From Mauremys mutica (lineage: Eukaryota > Chordata > Testudines > Geoemydidae), in the NCBI RefSeq assembly GCF_020497125.1, contig NC_059076.1, positions 7,989,951 through 8,053,950 of the forward strand: a stretch of 64,000 nucleotides of DNA, given 5' to 3'. Positions 43,857 to 53,960 of this stretch are shown here, in pieces (the stretch's first letter is position 1; each line of letters starts with the position of its first letter). The translations under genes were made by a program, and so were the position numbers. A model generated the notes under the pieces. That model was not told where the DNA came from and searched no databases. It saw only the letters and a list, made by a program, of their open reading frames with translations.

Positions 43857-44580
43857 TATTCATAGATTTATAGACTCTGCGGACAAAAGGGACCATTGTG
43901 ATCAAGACTAGCTGTATAACGCAGGCCAGAGAGCATCTCCAAAATAATTCCTAGAGCAGATCTTTACAAAAAACATCTAATCTTGTTTTAAAAATTGCCA
44001 GACACTGAGGATCCACTATAAACCTTGGTAAGCTGTTCCAGGGGTTACTCCCACCGTTAAAAATGTAGGTTTTATTTCCAGTCTGGATTTGTCTACTTTC
44101 ATCTTCCAGCCATTGGATCGTTTTATCTCTGTCTCTGCTAGATTGAAGAGGCCATTATTAAATATTTGCTCCCCACGTAAGTACTTACAGACTGTATACA
44201 AGCCACCCTTTAACCTTACCTTTGTTAAGCTAAATAGACTGAGCTCCTTGAAAACAATGAGGAGTCTGGTGGCACCAGACTCCTCATTGTTTTTGTGGAT
44301 ACAGACTACCCCTCTGATACTGAGCTCCTTGAGTCTATCACTATTAGACATGTTTTTAATCATTCTTGTGGCTCTTTTCTGACCCTCTCCAACTTACCAA
44401 CATCCTTCTTGAATTGTGGGCACCAGAACTGGACACAATATTCAAGCAGCAGTCACACTGTTGCCAAAGCCACAGGTAAAATAATCTCTCTCCTCCTACT
44501 TGAGATTCCCCTCTTTATGCAACCAAGGATTGCATTCACCCTTTTGGCCACAGCCTTGCAGCATATTCAACTGATTATCC
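43857..44580 (-). mobile_element. CR1 LINE 3' portion, minus strand
   Basis: The 3' tail 'catagatttatagactctgc' and 'aaaagggaccattgtgatc' is followed rightward by complement of the ORF2 C-terminal region; minus-strand translation gives SDRLKELSI, FSLTKVRLKGGLYTVCKYL and IFNNGLFNLAE. A foldback insert at 44,252-44,318 breaks it. 5'-truncated at about 44,580. Confidence 0.85.
44252..44318. mobile_element. Short foldback retroelement insertion, 67 bp
   Basis: A 14-bp exact duplication ACTGAGCTCCTTGA flanks it (44,238-44,251 and 44,319-44,332). Positions 44,252-44,271 and 44,272-44,292 form a near-perfect hairpin (arms of 20 bp reading 'aacaatgaggagtctggtg' and its complement). After the hairpin the repeat continues to its 3' end 'gactacccctctgat'. 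This is the same family as 11,258 (shared 'ctacccctctgat' terminus) and the same inverted-pair plan, inserted in a CR1. Confidence 0.88.
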
Positions 44581-44593
44581 ACCCAACCCTCTG

Positions 44594-44640
44594 ACTTAAA
44601 GGTAAGCATGTGCTTAAGTGCTTTGCTGAATCAGGGCCAA
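44594..44640. repeat. End fragment of the 'gattcagcaaagcacttaa' foldback family
   Basis: 'aagcatgtgcttaagtgctt' followed by 'tgctgaatcagggccaaa' is the right end of the family also seen at 43,735 and 46,455. It may be the far side of the 43,735 copy, separated by the CR1 insertion. Confidence 0.55.
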
Positions 44641-44929
44641 AAACAAGAGTAGGAGAAAGAAACAAAGACGATGCCAAAGCTGACTTTGAATCAGTCTCCC
44701 AAACTCAAAAAGAGTCTTTTAATGTGCTTTGGATCAGGCCCTGGTGTAATGAAGCTGATATGGAGATATGTGATATGAAATGAGAGCCATGTTGTAGGTC
44801 TGGGTCCAGTTGTGTGGGATCTGGAAGGAAATGTATGCTATGTATTTCTAAAATCATTTGATAGTATTGACATGTTATAGGTGTTAAATTTTAAAAGAAA
44901 AATATAGGCAAGGAGTTCTGAACAATGAT

Positions 44930-45880
44930 GAAGTAATGAAAACTTTGTGAAAGATGCTATTCATAAAGAGTAGGGGAGGCAATACTTAGCAAATGTGAAC
45001 CTATACCAATCAGCTGATCCAGGTGACGTGTATCACAATGTTAGGGAAATTGGTAGCTGAACCTTACAGCCACAAATATTTCTGAAACATTACAACAATA
45101 TCAGGAGGTACTAGAGAATGGCAGAAAGCAAATGTGGTACCAATCTTCAGAAAAGAAAAACACATTAATCTTGGCAGTTACAGTCTGCTAAATCTAATTT
45201 TAATCCATAGTAAATTAATGGAACAATTATTAAAGATCTACAGGTACTTACCTAAAGGAAATGGAATCATAAGCGAAAAACAGACTGTGTTTGTACAGGC
45301 ACTCAGATGCCATGGTGAGGTGTGTCACAGTTAGACAGACAGAGAGCCAATGGTGCCAGACAAGCTTGATTGCTTTGTTTGACAGAATTACAAAATTAGT
45401 GGATGAAGGAAACTTGACACGCTTACTAGATCTGGAGTTTAGTAAAGCATGTGATAGCCTCTTATGGAATGAAACCTGACTCTAACAATTAACTCAGATT
45501 GGCTTGGATATAAAAAACTGTCACATGGATCAGGAACTGGTTGCTATCCATGTGGCAGCATTCATACCTAAGGATATCTACTTGTGGGATACTGCAGTGA
45601 TGTGTATCTTATTTAAGATCTTCATTAATGATCTTGAAGGAATGTGTAAAAGGAACGTTAATTACATTTGCAGAGGATACTAAAATGGGTGGGTGTTGCA
45701 AACACTCACGTGGAAAGAAATACAAAAAAACCCTAGAGAAATTAGAAGTATGAGCAGAAAACAGCAAAATCATATTCAAATAAATCATTTGGGGAACATA
45801 ATCTGAAGCACTGATTTGCTGTGGGAGACAGAATTCTGGCAAGCAATAATGCTGAAAAAGCACTTGGACTGACATGCCTA
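44930..45880 (+). mobile_element. Old CR1 LINE fossil, plus strand
   Basis: Translated fragments in CR1 order: VVPIFRKEKHINLGSYSLLN (about 45,131), SLIALFDRITKLVDEGNLTR and LLDLEFSKACDSL (45,366-45,467), an 'IFINDLEG' region (about 45,618), and 'atttgcagaggatactaaaa' (the ADDTK box, shifted) at about 45,665. Multiple stops. Decay resembles that of 27,720-29,830. Confidence 0.78.
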
Positions 45881-46454
45881 TATAGTTTGTTCAGTAAAGT
45901 ACTGAATTTTTAATCTGAAGGCCCAGGATTCAAGCACCTGTGTAGACAAAAACATCTGGATGCTAGGACAATGAGTGTAGTAAAAGAATCTGAATAGTCA
46001 TGAAATTATAGAACTGTTTTGATGCCAGGCCATTTTTTAAACTTGTCAGTGTGACTTGGGAGCATCACATCATTTAGCACCAAAGAACAATATCTCTTTA
46101 TATGTATTTGTGGATAATCTAAGCACTATACCCAGATGCACAGACACTCTTTTCTTAACCTGTGTATTACATAATGTTTAACATTCTCTTTAATCACATG
46201 TCGAGGTGTTACTTAATATTGCATAGCAGAGTTTTATTTGAAAATGAAACTCTCAGGATAGATCTTGTATAACTCTTAAAATCTAGTTTTGTTTCCCTAC
46301 TGAAATTTGTCTTATTCCTTGGCTCAAATACTTCTGTTTTGCTCTTCCAGGTGCTAGAATATAGGCTCTGATAATATTATCAAGAAAGCAAAGCATTAAC
46401 TTGTTCTTTTTTGTGCATTCGCTCCTCTTTTCTGCTCATAGCACACTAATAATT

Positions 46455-46635
46455 ACTTGAGGACCCTGATTTATCAAAGTAGTCTAACTGGGGTGAACCA
46501 TAAGTACAGGAAAACATCTGTACTCAGGATAATACTTAAGCATGTGCTTAATTTTAAGCAGAAGCTTAAGTGCTGCCCTGAGTAGCAATGGAGTTAAGCA
46601 TATGCTTAAGTGCTTTCCTGAATCAGGGACCAAGT
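46455..46635. repeat. Foldback repeat, second copy
   Basis: 'taagcatgtgcttaatttta' and 'taagcatatgcttaagtgct' repeat within a symmetrical unit that ends 'ttcctgaatcagggacc'. Same family as 43,735. Confidence 0.65.
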
Positions 46636-46639
46636 TAGG

Positions 46640-47618
46640 CAAGCAGGATTTATCCCATTGTCCCATAAACAATATTGGGAGTACAAGGACTGTGCAGATG
46701 TGTCTGGTGACTGGGATATAATTTGGTATACTGTTCATTGTTATATTCATGGCATACAGAAAGAGAAGTTAGACAGAAATACAAAATGCTCTCGCTAGAA
46801 GGTTGCAATGTAACGCTACTTAATTTCTTAGGATTCAGAGCAAGAATACACAAGAACCAAAAAACAGAGAGAAAACAGGCTGCTCCCTAAAACACAAGCA
46901 CAACTCACCCCACCTTACTCTAAGCTGCTGGCTACAGGCTGACTCCTGTCATTCCCATGCTTCCCTACAGAGCCCCCTGGCTTGTAAGCAGGACCAGGAA
47001 GCCCCACTCTTAAAGTGGTAGCTTGAAATCCTAACACAGTCCTCACTACACCACTCTCATATATGAACAGGTACAGTGGTGCTATGTACCTTTATATTCC
47101 TGATTTGGTTCTCTAGAGGGGAGTCTGCTGACTAAGGGATGCTTACCCTGCAGTTCGTGAAGTCACTGGGGATCTTGGGTGAGGAAAGACTGCAAAGATG
47201 TAGCCCTGGGTGCTTTGTAGAATCAAGTTTACTACTTTTTAAAAACACCCCAGAAGCACTTGTGTTCTATACATGTGACAAGTTTGCCTCTATATAGTTT
47301 TTCTGCCTTTTCTTATAGAAAACATTTCAATTTTACATCATTTGCACAAAACAAACAAAAAAATCTCAAGAAAAATATTAATAATTTCAGCAAGCACTTT
47401 CCAGCCCCAAGGCCCTTTACAAACATCTAAAATATAGTAAAGTATAAACTAACAATAACAAGATTATACTATTTGTTATTACTTACAGCTGCATAGTTAT
47501 AATTACCAGAAGGGTGGAGGCACACAGCCCCCCACCTTAAGCTTTCAACGTGGAGAGGAGACAGCTGTGTTTTTGTCCTTCTCCCCATCGGCGTATAATT
47601 TTTGGTGGTGTCCAGAAC
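46640..47618. other. No gene recognised
   Basis: Apparently unique, except 47,388-47,430 ('caagcactttccagcccca', 'ccctttacaaacatctaa'), an old dispersed string. Confidence 0.4.
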
Positions 47619-47627
47619 GGATCCAAG

Positions 47628-48055
47628 CAGAGCCGTCCTGTCCATAGGACAGACCAGGGCAACTGCCCCAAGCCCCGCGCTTTGGGGAGCCCCGGGCTTC
47701 AGGGGGACGCAGCGTCCAGGACCGCCTGGGGGTTTAGCCGGGGGCCTGGCACCAGCAGCAGCGAGCAACCTGGCCCCAGCCCACCCCGCTCCGCCCCACC
47801 GGCTCCCGGTGGCACTCGAGGGAGGAGGTGGAAGCTGGAAAGAGGTGGGGTGGGCGGTTGGCAAAGGGGTGGAATGGGGGCAGGGAGGGGTTGAGCAGGG
47901 GCAGGAAGAGGCAAAGTGAAGTGGGGTGAGCTGGGGCTGGGTCTCTCGCTGCTGCCGGCACCAGACTCCTCGCTCCCCCATGCCATCCTGGACCCCACAT
48001 CCCCCTGAAGTGCGGGGCCCGGGGCGGTTGTCTCAGTCCGTCATAAGGATGGGAT
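47628..48055. mobile_element. Putative GC-rich non-autonomous hAT insertion
   Basis: Flanks GGATCCAA (47,619-47,626) and GGATCTGA (48,056-48,063) match at six of eight. The left end CAGAGCCGTCCTGTCC and the complemented right end CATCCCATCCTTATGA are only weakly related. CpG-rich left part, then G-rich 'ggggcagggaggggttgagc' sequence like other hAT interiors here. Boundaries uncertain. Confidence 0.4.
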
Positions 48056-48239
48056 GGATCTGAAAATAGCAGCCCAAACATTGGGGGAGGCAGGCCCATG
48101 TTCCTGAATATTGGTGGCGCACGGGCACCAAGGGCTCATATAACTCGCCACCTATGCTTCTCCCCACTCGAATCTAGCTAACCCACACACCCTTCTCACC
48201 TGCACTGCCGGTCTGCTTCCTCTCCTGCAAGGACTGCAG

Positions 48240-48680
48240 GGGGAGCTCCTGGAGGGCAGATATTGGAGGGGACAGAAGGCAGACCTGGGAGGATGGGGTG
48301 GGGTAGGGTGGGGGGAGGTGGGGAAGCAGGAAGTATGGGAGTGGAAAAGAGACATAGATTGGGAGGATGAAAGTTGAGTATGGGGGTGGGGAGTAAGAGA
48401 CTAGGGGGAAGGCATGGAAAATGGGGTAGGCGGGGACTGAAAGGGATGTAGGTGGGCACTGGGGGAGAAGTTAGGTACAAGGTTGGAAGCTGATGGGAAG
48501 CACAGGCAAGGATGACACAAAGGGAACCCATGGGATAAAGTAGAGAGGTGCGGATCTCGGGCAAAGATGGGGATTTGGTGGACAGCTGTGGGGAGGCAGC
48601 TGAAGCAGAAAGAGGAGAGTAGTCAGGAAGAAGAAGCAATGGAAAGAGACAGAAAGCTGGAGGGGGTAGAAGGTGTTACT
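48240..48680. repeat. Purine-rich (G/A) tract
   Basis: Strand-asymmetric G- and A-rich sequence with irregular 'ggggagg', 'gggatg' and 'ggaag' units. It gives proline/leucine-rich chance frames on the minus strand. A similar tract is at 50,900-51,180. Confidence 0.6.
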
Positions 48681-48949
48681 GGAGGCTTTTTAATATGTGC
48701 ATATGTGTAGATAGGTGAGTTATGCAGGTAGTTAACAGAAAGTGCATCATTTACTGGTGTACAAAGATATGTTACATTGTTTATGAATTTGTCATAGCAA
48801 TGAAGTGAGTGTTGCACACTGCAAATAGCTCCCAGATTGCAAAGCTCTTAAAATGATGTGAGCTGCTGGAACAGTTTGAAAGCGACTTGTTGCTGAGTGT
48901 CCTGACACCATCCAGCATCTTTACAGTATTGCTAACCCCCAAATTCAAA

Positions 48950-49115
48950 ACACGGTAGTCAGACCCCCAAAAGTCAAGAGATTGGCCCCCAAGGCAAGAG
49001 ATTTATTTTAAAAAGCCCAAACAATTATACTGTTTTTTTTGCTCTGTCTTGATTTTTGAACTCTCCTTGTCCACCATGTCTGTGCGTGTATGACTTAGTG
49101 TTGCCAGTGCTCCCA
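48950..49115. repeat. Old dispersed repeat, copy 2
   Basis: Same order of strings as 41,495-41,630; see there. More diverged at the left. Confidence 0.5.
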
Positions 49116-49368
49116 AATGCATAGCGTGGTGCTGGCCCCCACTACTGGCTGTCTGATGGTGTGGCAGTCCCAGTGTCTCCCCCAAAAATCTAATTAATTG
49201 TGTTTCCCCCCATCCCTACATCTACCCACCCCCTAGATCATCAAGTAAATATGCAGCTCCCCAACCCTCAGTGCTGCCACCATATCAGTACTGCCCTCCA
49301 CCTCTGCCCTCCAGCAGCTGCAGAAGTTCTTCATCCTCCTCTCCCTACCAGTCCTGGCATTGCAGGAA

Positions 49369-50600
49369 CATAAGAGCGGCCATACTGGGTCAGACCAAAG
49401 GTCCATCTAGCCCAGTATCCTGTCTTCCGACAGTGGCCAATGCCAGGTGCTCCAGAGGGAGTGGACCTAACAGGTAATCATCAAGTGATCCATCTCCTGT
49501 TGTCCACTGCCAGCTTCTGGCAGTCAGAGGTTTAGGGACAGCCAGAGTATGGGGTTGCATCCCTGACCATCTTTGGATAATAGCCATCGATGGACCTATC
49601 CTCCATGAACTTATCTAGTTATTTTCTGAATCCCATTATAGTTTTGCCCTTTACAACATCCCCTGGCAACAAGATCCACAGGTTGATTGTGTGTTGTGTG
49701 AAGTACTTCCTTTTGTTTGCCTATTAATTTCATTGGGTGGCCACTGGTTGGTTATGTGGAGAAGTAAATAACACATCCTTGTTCACTTTCTGCACACCAT
49801 ACATGATTCTATAGATCTCTATCTATCTTGGTCATCTCTTTCCCAAGTCCTAGTCTTTTTATTCTTTCCTCATACGAAAGCTATTCCATACCCCTAATCA
49901 TTTTGTTGCCATTCTCCGTAGAGGGTGACCAGATGTTCCATTTTGGCCAGGATAGTCTCTTTTTAAAGCTCTGACCTGGCTGTCTCGACTTTTTTGGCAA
50001 ACGTGAGCATTGATCTCATTTGCTCTTGCCAATTTGATCAGTTGGCAAGAGGAAATGGGACAAATGCTCACTTCTGTCAAAAAGTGGGGTGTGGAGGAAC
50101 ATGTAGGGGGAGTGAGTGGCGATGCCAGGCCCACACAGAGGGGGAGGCGGGGCTTGGGTGGGGGACAAGCAGGGCTCTACCAAGCAGTGACGCCAGCTCC
50201 AGCCTCCCATGGGAGGGGGGAGGAGGGGAGGGCTAGCCCAACAGAGTGTCCAGAACGACATGCAGTATTCAAGGTGCGGACGAACCATGAATTTATTTAG
50301 TGGCATTATGATGTTTTCTGACTTCTCATCTATCCTTTTCCTAATGGTTCATAACATTCTGTTTGCTTTTTTGACTGCCGCTGCATATTGAGTGGATGTC
50401 AGGGAACTATTGACAATGACTCCAAGATCTCCTTCTTGAGTGGTAACAGCTAATTCAGACCCCATCATTTTGTATGTATCGCTGGGATGATGTTTTCCAA
50501 TGTGCATTACTTTGCATTTATCAACATTGAATTTCATCTGCCATTTTGTTGCCCAGTCACACAGTTTTGTGAGATCCTTTTGTAGCTCTTCACAGTAAGT
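49369..50600 (-). mobile_element. CR1 LINE 3' portion, minus strand, interrupted
   Basis: The 3' end 'aacataagagcggccatact' and 'gggtcagaccaaaggtccat' is a distinctive CR1 subfamily tail, different from those at 33 and 40,089. Rightward is ORF2: minus-strand ELQKDLTKLCDWATKWQMKF and KCKVMHIGKH (50,585-50,480), then LGVIVNSSL and AAAVKKANRML. About 330 bp at 49,920-50,252 are foreign. 5'-truncated at about 50,600. Confidence 0.9.
49920..50252. mobile_element. Unclassified DNA-transposon-like insert in CR1
   Basis: Starts 'gagggtgaccagatgttcc' (similar to the TAGGGTGACCAGA ends of family C), with an internal inverted pair 'caaacgtgagcattgatctc' / 'gggacaaatgctcactt' around 'gccaatttgatcagttggc'. 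Then CpG- and G-rich sequence to 'gagggctagcccaacagag'. The right terminus does not mirror the left, so it may be truncated. Confidence 0.5.
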
Positions 50601-51399
50601 AATTTTGTATGGAGAGGGGAGAGGAGAAGAGCAGAGAACTGACTGATTCATTGTATGAATTGCTGGGCTCTTTCTGCTCCCTCTCCCTGCTTCCCCTCAG
50701 TAGCCAGAGTTTTTTGGGATGGGGATGAGGGGAGAGCTTTGCCTGACTCCTGCAGCCACCCTGATTGGCTGCTCTTCCCTTAGGAGGCAGGGCAATGGGG
50801 AAAGCAGCCAGTTAGAAGGGTGTTTCCTCTTGAGCATGGCTGAACATCCCACCTGAGTGGGAGCTTCTTAGACTGGTTCCCGCAGGGGCTAAGATCTAGT
50901 TACTAGTAATAACCCTCCTGTCAGAAGAGCTGGAAGAGGAAGTCCAAGGAGAGGCAGGGTAGGGAGGGAAGAGAGAAATATGCAGACTGGGGTGGGAGAG
51001 AGGGAAGAGGATGGAATTTGAGACCCCTTTTGTGCAGAGGGAGAGGAAGCTAAGGGAAGCCGAGAGGTTGAATGGAGGGGTAGGCGAGGCAAATAGAGCT
51101 ATGGTCAGGGTACCAGGAGAGAAGTGGGGAGAACTAGGAGGTTTTGGATGGTAGGAGCAATGGAGAGAGGAGTGAGACAGGAAAGGTATGGAAAGCTTTA
51201 GGGACAAGGTGGAGAGCATGGGCATCAGCTTCAGATTGCAGCTGAGGAAACCTGGAGGTGCATGGTGTTGTAGGAGCAGCAGTGATCTGTATGCTATGTA
51301 TAACCTGTATGTTCAAAAGGTCTGTTACGCCTCCCCCCCTCCTTTGTCTCCTCTCCCTCTTTGAATACCTGTGAAGTGGCTTACCCTTTTCCCCTTCCT
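50601..51399. other. No gene; purine-rich 50,900-51,180
   Basis: Chance frames only. Confidence 0.4.
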
Positions 51400-51407
51400 T
51401 CTGGAAT

Positions 51408-51532
51408 TAGGTTGACCAGACAGCAAATGTGAAAAATCGGGATGGGGGTGGGGGGTAATAGGAGCCTATATAAGAAAAAAAAATAAAAAATTAGGACTGT
51501 AACCTATAAAGTCGGGACATCTGGTCACCCTA
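51408..51532. mobile_element. MITE, 125 bp (TAGGTTGACCAGA ends, family C)
   Basis: Ends TAGGTTGACCAGA and TCTGGTCACCCTA (one mismatch). Octamers TCTGGAAT (51,400-51,407) and CCTGGAAT (51,533-51,540) differ by one base. The interior 'aaatcgggatggggg' and 'gtcgggacatctgg' match the copy at 36,603. Confidence 0.9.
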
Positions 51533-51543
51533 CCTGGAATGCT

Positions 51544-52085
51544 TGTGGAATGAATGGCCTGGTTCAACTGCTGGAAGATCAGAAGAGCTCCCAGGTAGAC
51601 AAGGTATCTGGGACTCTAATTAGGCAGCGCTCACACGCCCAGTGCATGGGCACTTCACTGACACTGCCCAAGGTGGAGCGTGACCAACCAGACACAGCCA
51701 AGTCATCTCTAGTCGTAGGCCATGAGGAGCAGGTCCGTAAAAGGGGAAGGGGCCATGTGCTCGGCAGTGCACTCACAAGATTGTACCTCCTGTGAAGGCC
51801 CTTTGCCCAGACTGCCTGGCCAGTGGTTCCCCGCGTTACATTCCATCTTGCCTCAGGAAAACTTACCTTCATCGCACCATCCATGGCTGCGCTGTGGGAC
51901 ACTTACCTTGAAGGATCTTGACATCTCCAGTGCTGTGCCTGTCCTGGGAGCATGAGTATGTGAGTGTGACCCCTCCCCTTCTTTTGAGCTTATCTATCAA
52001 TATAATAAACGTGCTGCTTTCTGCCAAACTCTGGTGGGTCATTAGTGCACCCTAAGCTTACTAACTGGCCCAATTTTGGGTAACA
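51544..52085 (+). mobile_element. Solo LTR, 542 bp
   Basis: Begins TGTGGAATGAATGG and ends TTTTGGGTAACA (TG..CA). Hexamers AATGCT (51,538-51,543) and CATGCT (52,086-52,091) differ by one base. Poly(A) signal AATAAA at 52,004-52,009 within 'caatataataaacgtgctgc'. No internal viral sequence. It lies about 350 bp upstream of the CpG island, in plus orientation. Confidence 0.75.
52004..52009 (+). promoter_or_regulatory. LTR polyadenylation signal
   Basis: AATAAA followed by 'cgtgctgctttctgcc', placed 77 bp before the LTR end, as expected. Confidence 0.6.
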
Positions 52086-52419
52086 CATGCTGCTCCGGGA
52101 GCATGGCCAAAGGGCAGTGCTGAAGTTCAGAGTGCTTGGGTGGAGAGGGAGGAAGAGTGGGGTGACCATGGGGGCATTGTGCTGTTGTGCAGGATACGGA
52201 GGGGGGCTTTCCCTTCCCCTCACTTTAATAATAATGAATATGTATTCTTTGCATTAGAGATCCCCCTCAGAACAGGGTCCAGTTGTACTCTCCCATACAC
52301 ATGGTAATAGACAGCCCCTTCCTCAAAGGTCTTACAACTTCACCTGCTGGGGTGCCACAGGAAAGGGACTCCGCCTGTCTGTGCCTCAGTTTCCCCTGCC
52401 CCCCCTTTGTGCGCTTCGG

Positions 52420-53960
52420 GGGCTAAGCTGGTAAGCTCTGTGGGGGCAGGGCATATACAGCGCCTAGCACCGCGGGGCTGCAGTGGGCGCTAGGGTGCTA
52501 ACCCCAATACTCCGCCCCTAAGCCCGGGGGGGGGGCTCAGGGCGCCCCGGGCGAGGGTTAGCCGCCAGCGCAGCCCCCCGCCTGCCCCCTCAGTGCGCGT
52601 GCCGCGCGGTAGGTGGAGCCCGCGTCCGCGCAGCCAGCACTGGGCTCCGGAGCCGGGTTTTGCGTGCGGCCGCCTGGCTCTGGGCTCCGCGCCGCCTCCC
52701 GCATCCCCAGCCCGGCTCGCTGCTCGCTCGCTGCTCCGGGGCTGCAGGCGGCGGCTGGTTGCCGGGCTCCCGGCGATGAGGAGGAGGCTCCCGCCCGCCC
52801 GCAGCTGCCCGGCTCGCTAAGCGAGCCCCGCTTGGCGCACGCCGCCCCGGCAGGGGAGGGCAGGGCAGGGGAGGGGGCGGCGGCGGCAGCGCAGCCCCCC
52901 AGCGCGGGCGGGGGGCCCGGCAGCCCCCTGCAGAGCCAGGCGGCCGCGCGGCGGGGCAGGGGGCTCTGGAGCGCAGCTGGTGCCGCCGGCGGAGGAGGTG
53001 GAGAAGGAAGGCGCGGGGGGGGAGGGGGGATGGTTTTCTCTCCCGGTCTCTCTTCAGCGGCGTCTTTGCTGGGCGAGCAGCGGCAGCCCGGGGAATGACT
53101 CTGCCGCAGCCGCAGCCGAGCCGCCGCTCTGCTCCCGGGGGTGCGCGGGGCCGCCGGCCGCTGCCCTAACCGCGCTGCGAAGTCGGGCCAGGAGCCGGGA
53201 GGCGGCGCCGAGGGAGCGGCAGGAGCAGGCGGCGAAGCAGCGTCTCCGGGTTCCTGCCCCCCCGGGGCTGTGGCACAGCGGCCAGCCCGCGCCCCGCGCC
53301 CATGGCCGGCTCCTGCAGGCAGCTCGCCGCCCCCGCCGCCGCCCCCGCCGCGGCAGGTTGCTGAGGCGCTGATGGGGACTGAGCGCTCCGGACCCGGCGA
53401 GGACTGAAGGTAACTGCTGCTGCGGGCCCCGCCAGCGCCTGGCCCCGGCCGCCCCGGGGCGCCCCGCGGTGCTGGTTCCCCGGGATACTTTCCTCCGGGA
53501 GCCGCGAGCGCGTGTTGTCCTGGAAATCGCGCTGCGCGCATCCCGGGCTGCGCCGCGCCGTACCGCGGGCAGCGCCGGGTGCCCGGCCGGCGGGGAGCGG
53601 CGCAGGTGATGGCTCTGGGCTGCAGGGAGGGGTGGCTCGGGTTCGGGCGGGGGATAAAGGAGCCCCGGTGGGGTTTTTATTCCCCCCCCCCCGGCTTCCG
53701 AGGCAAGGCACCGCGCCTGGCTGCTGGGTCTGTGGGTGTTCTCCTGCGAAACGCCGGCTGTGCACACCCGCCCGTGGCTGGCTGCCGGCAGGGATGCAGG
53801 GAAGGGTGGCCCCGATAAACCACCACTTCCCCGGGCGGCGTGCGAGGAGGGGGCGCCAGCGGGGCTATGGGGCATGCTGCTGAGCTGGGGGGGAAGAGGT
53901 TTTCATCCTACCTTCCCCAGCCTCGCCGGGCACCTCCGCACCCGGCAACGGGGAGAGACC
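52420..53960. promoter_or_regulatory. CpG island, probable host-gene promoter and first exon region
   Basis: Sustained very high G+C with dense CpG from about 52,490 to 53,600, tapering to 53,960. It includes 'gggcgg' GC boxes and GGC/GCC triplet runs. Unlike the GC-rich hAT interiors, it has no terminal repeats or target duplications and is much longer. No TATA box stands out. The long overlapping frames on both strands (up to 327 codons) are rich in Gly, Pro, Arg and Ala and reflect composition. I read it as a housekeeping- or developmental-type promoter. Direction is more likely plus, because of the donor at 53,410 and the gene-free, repeat-poor sequence to the right. Confidence 0.85.
53371..53411 (+). 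other. Candidate end of a non-coding first exon, with splice donor
   Basis: 'gaggactgaag|gtaactgc' places a GT at 53,410-53,411 after AAG, an acceptable donor. The preceding ATG at 53,371 opens an 11-codon frame that stops at 53,406 just before the donor, so it would be an upstream ORF rather than the main start. A second possible donor is 'gcgcag|gtgatg' near 53,606. No acceptor or coding exon is recognisable in the window. Cannot be tied to a gene from sequence alone. Confidence 0.35.

Noticed and set aside
47469..48639. Proline-rich minus-strand frames
   Set aside because: They follow a purine-rich tract and a GC-rich insert and show no conserved block.
52558..53541. Minus-strand 327-codon open frame in the CpG island
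   Set aside because: Composition is Ala/Pro/Arg/Gly throughout with no domain, and other long frames overlap it on both strands. High G+C removes stop codons by chance.
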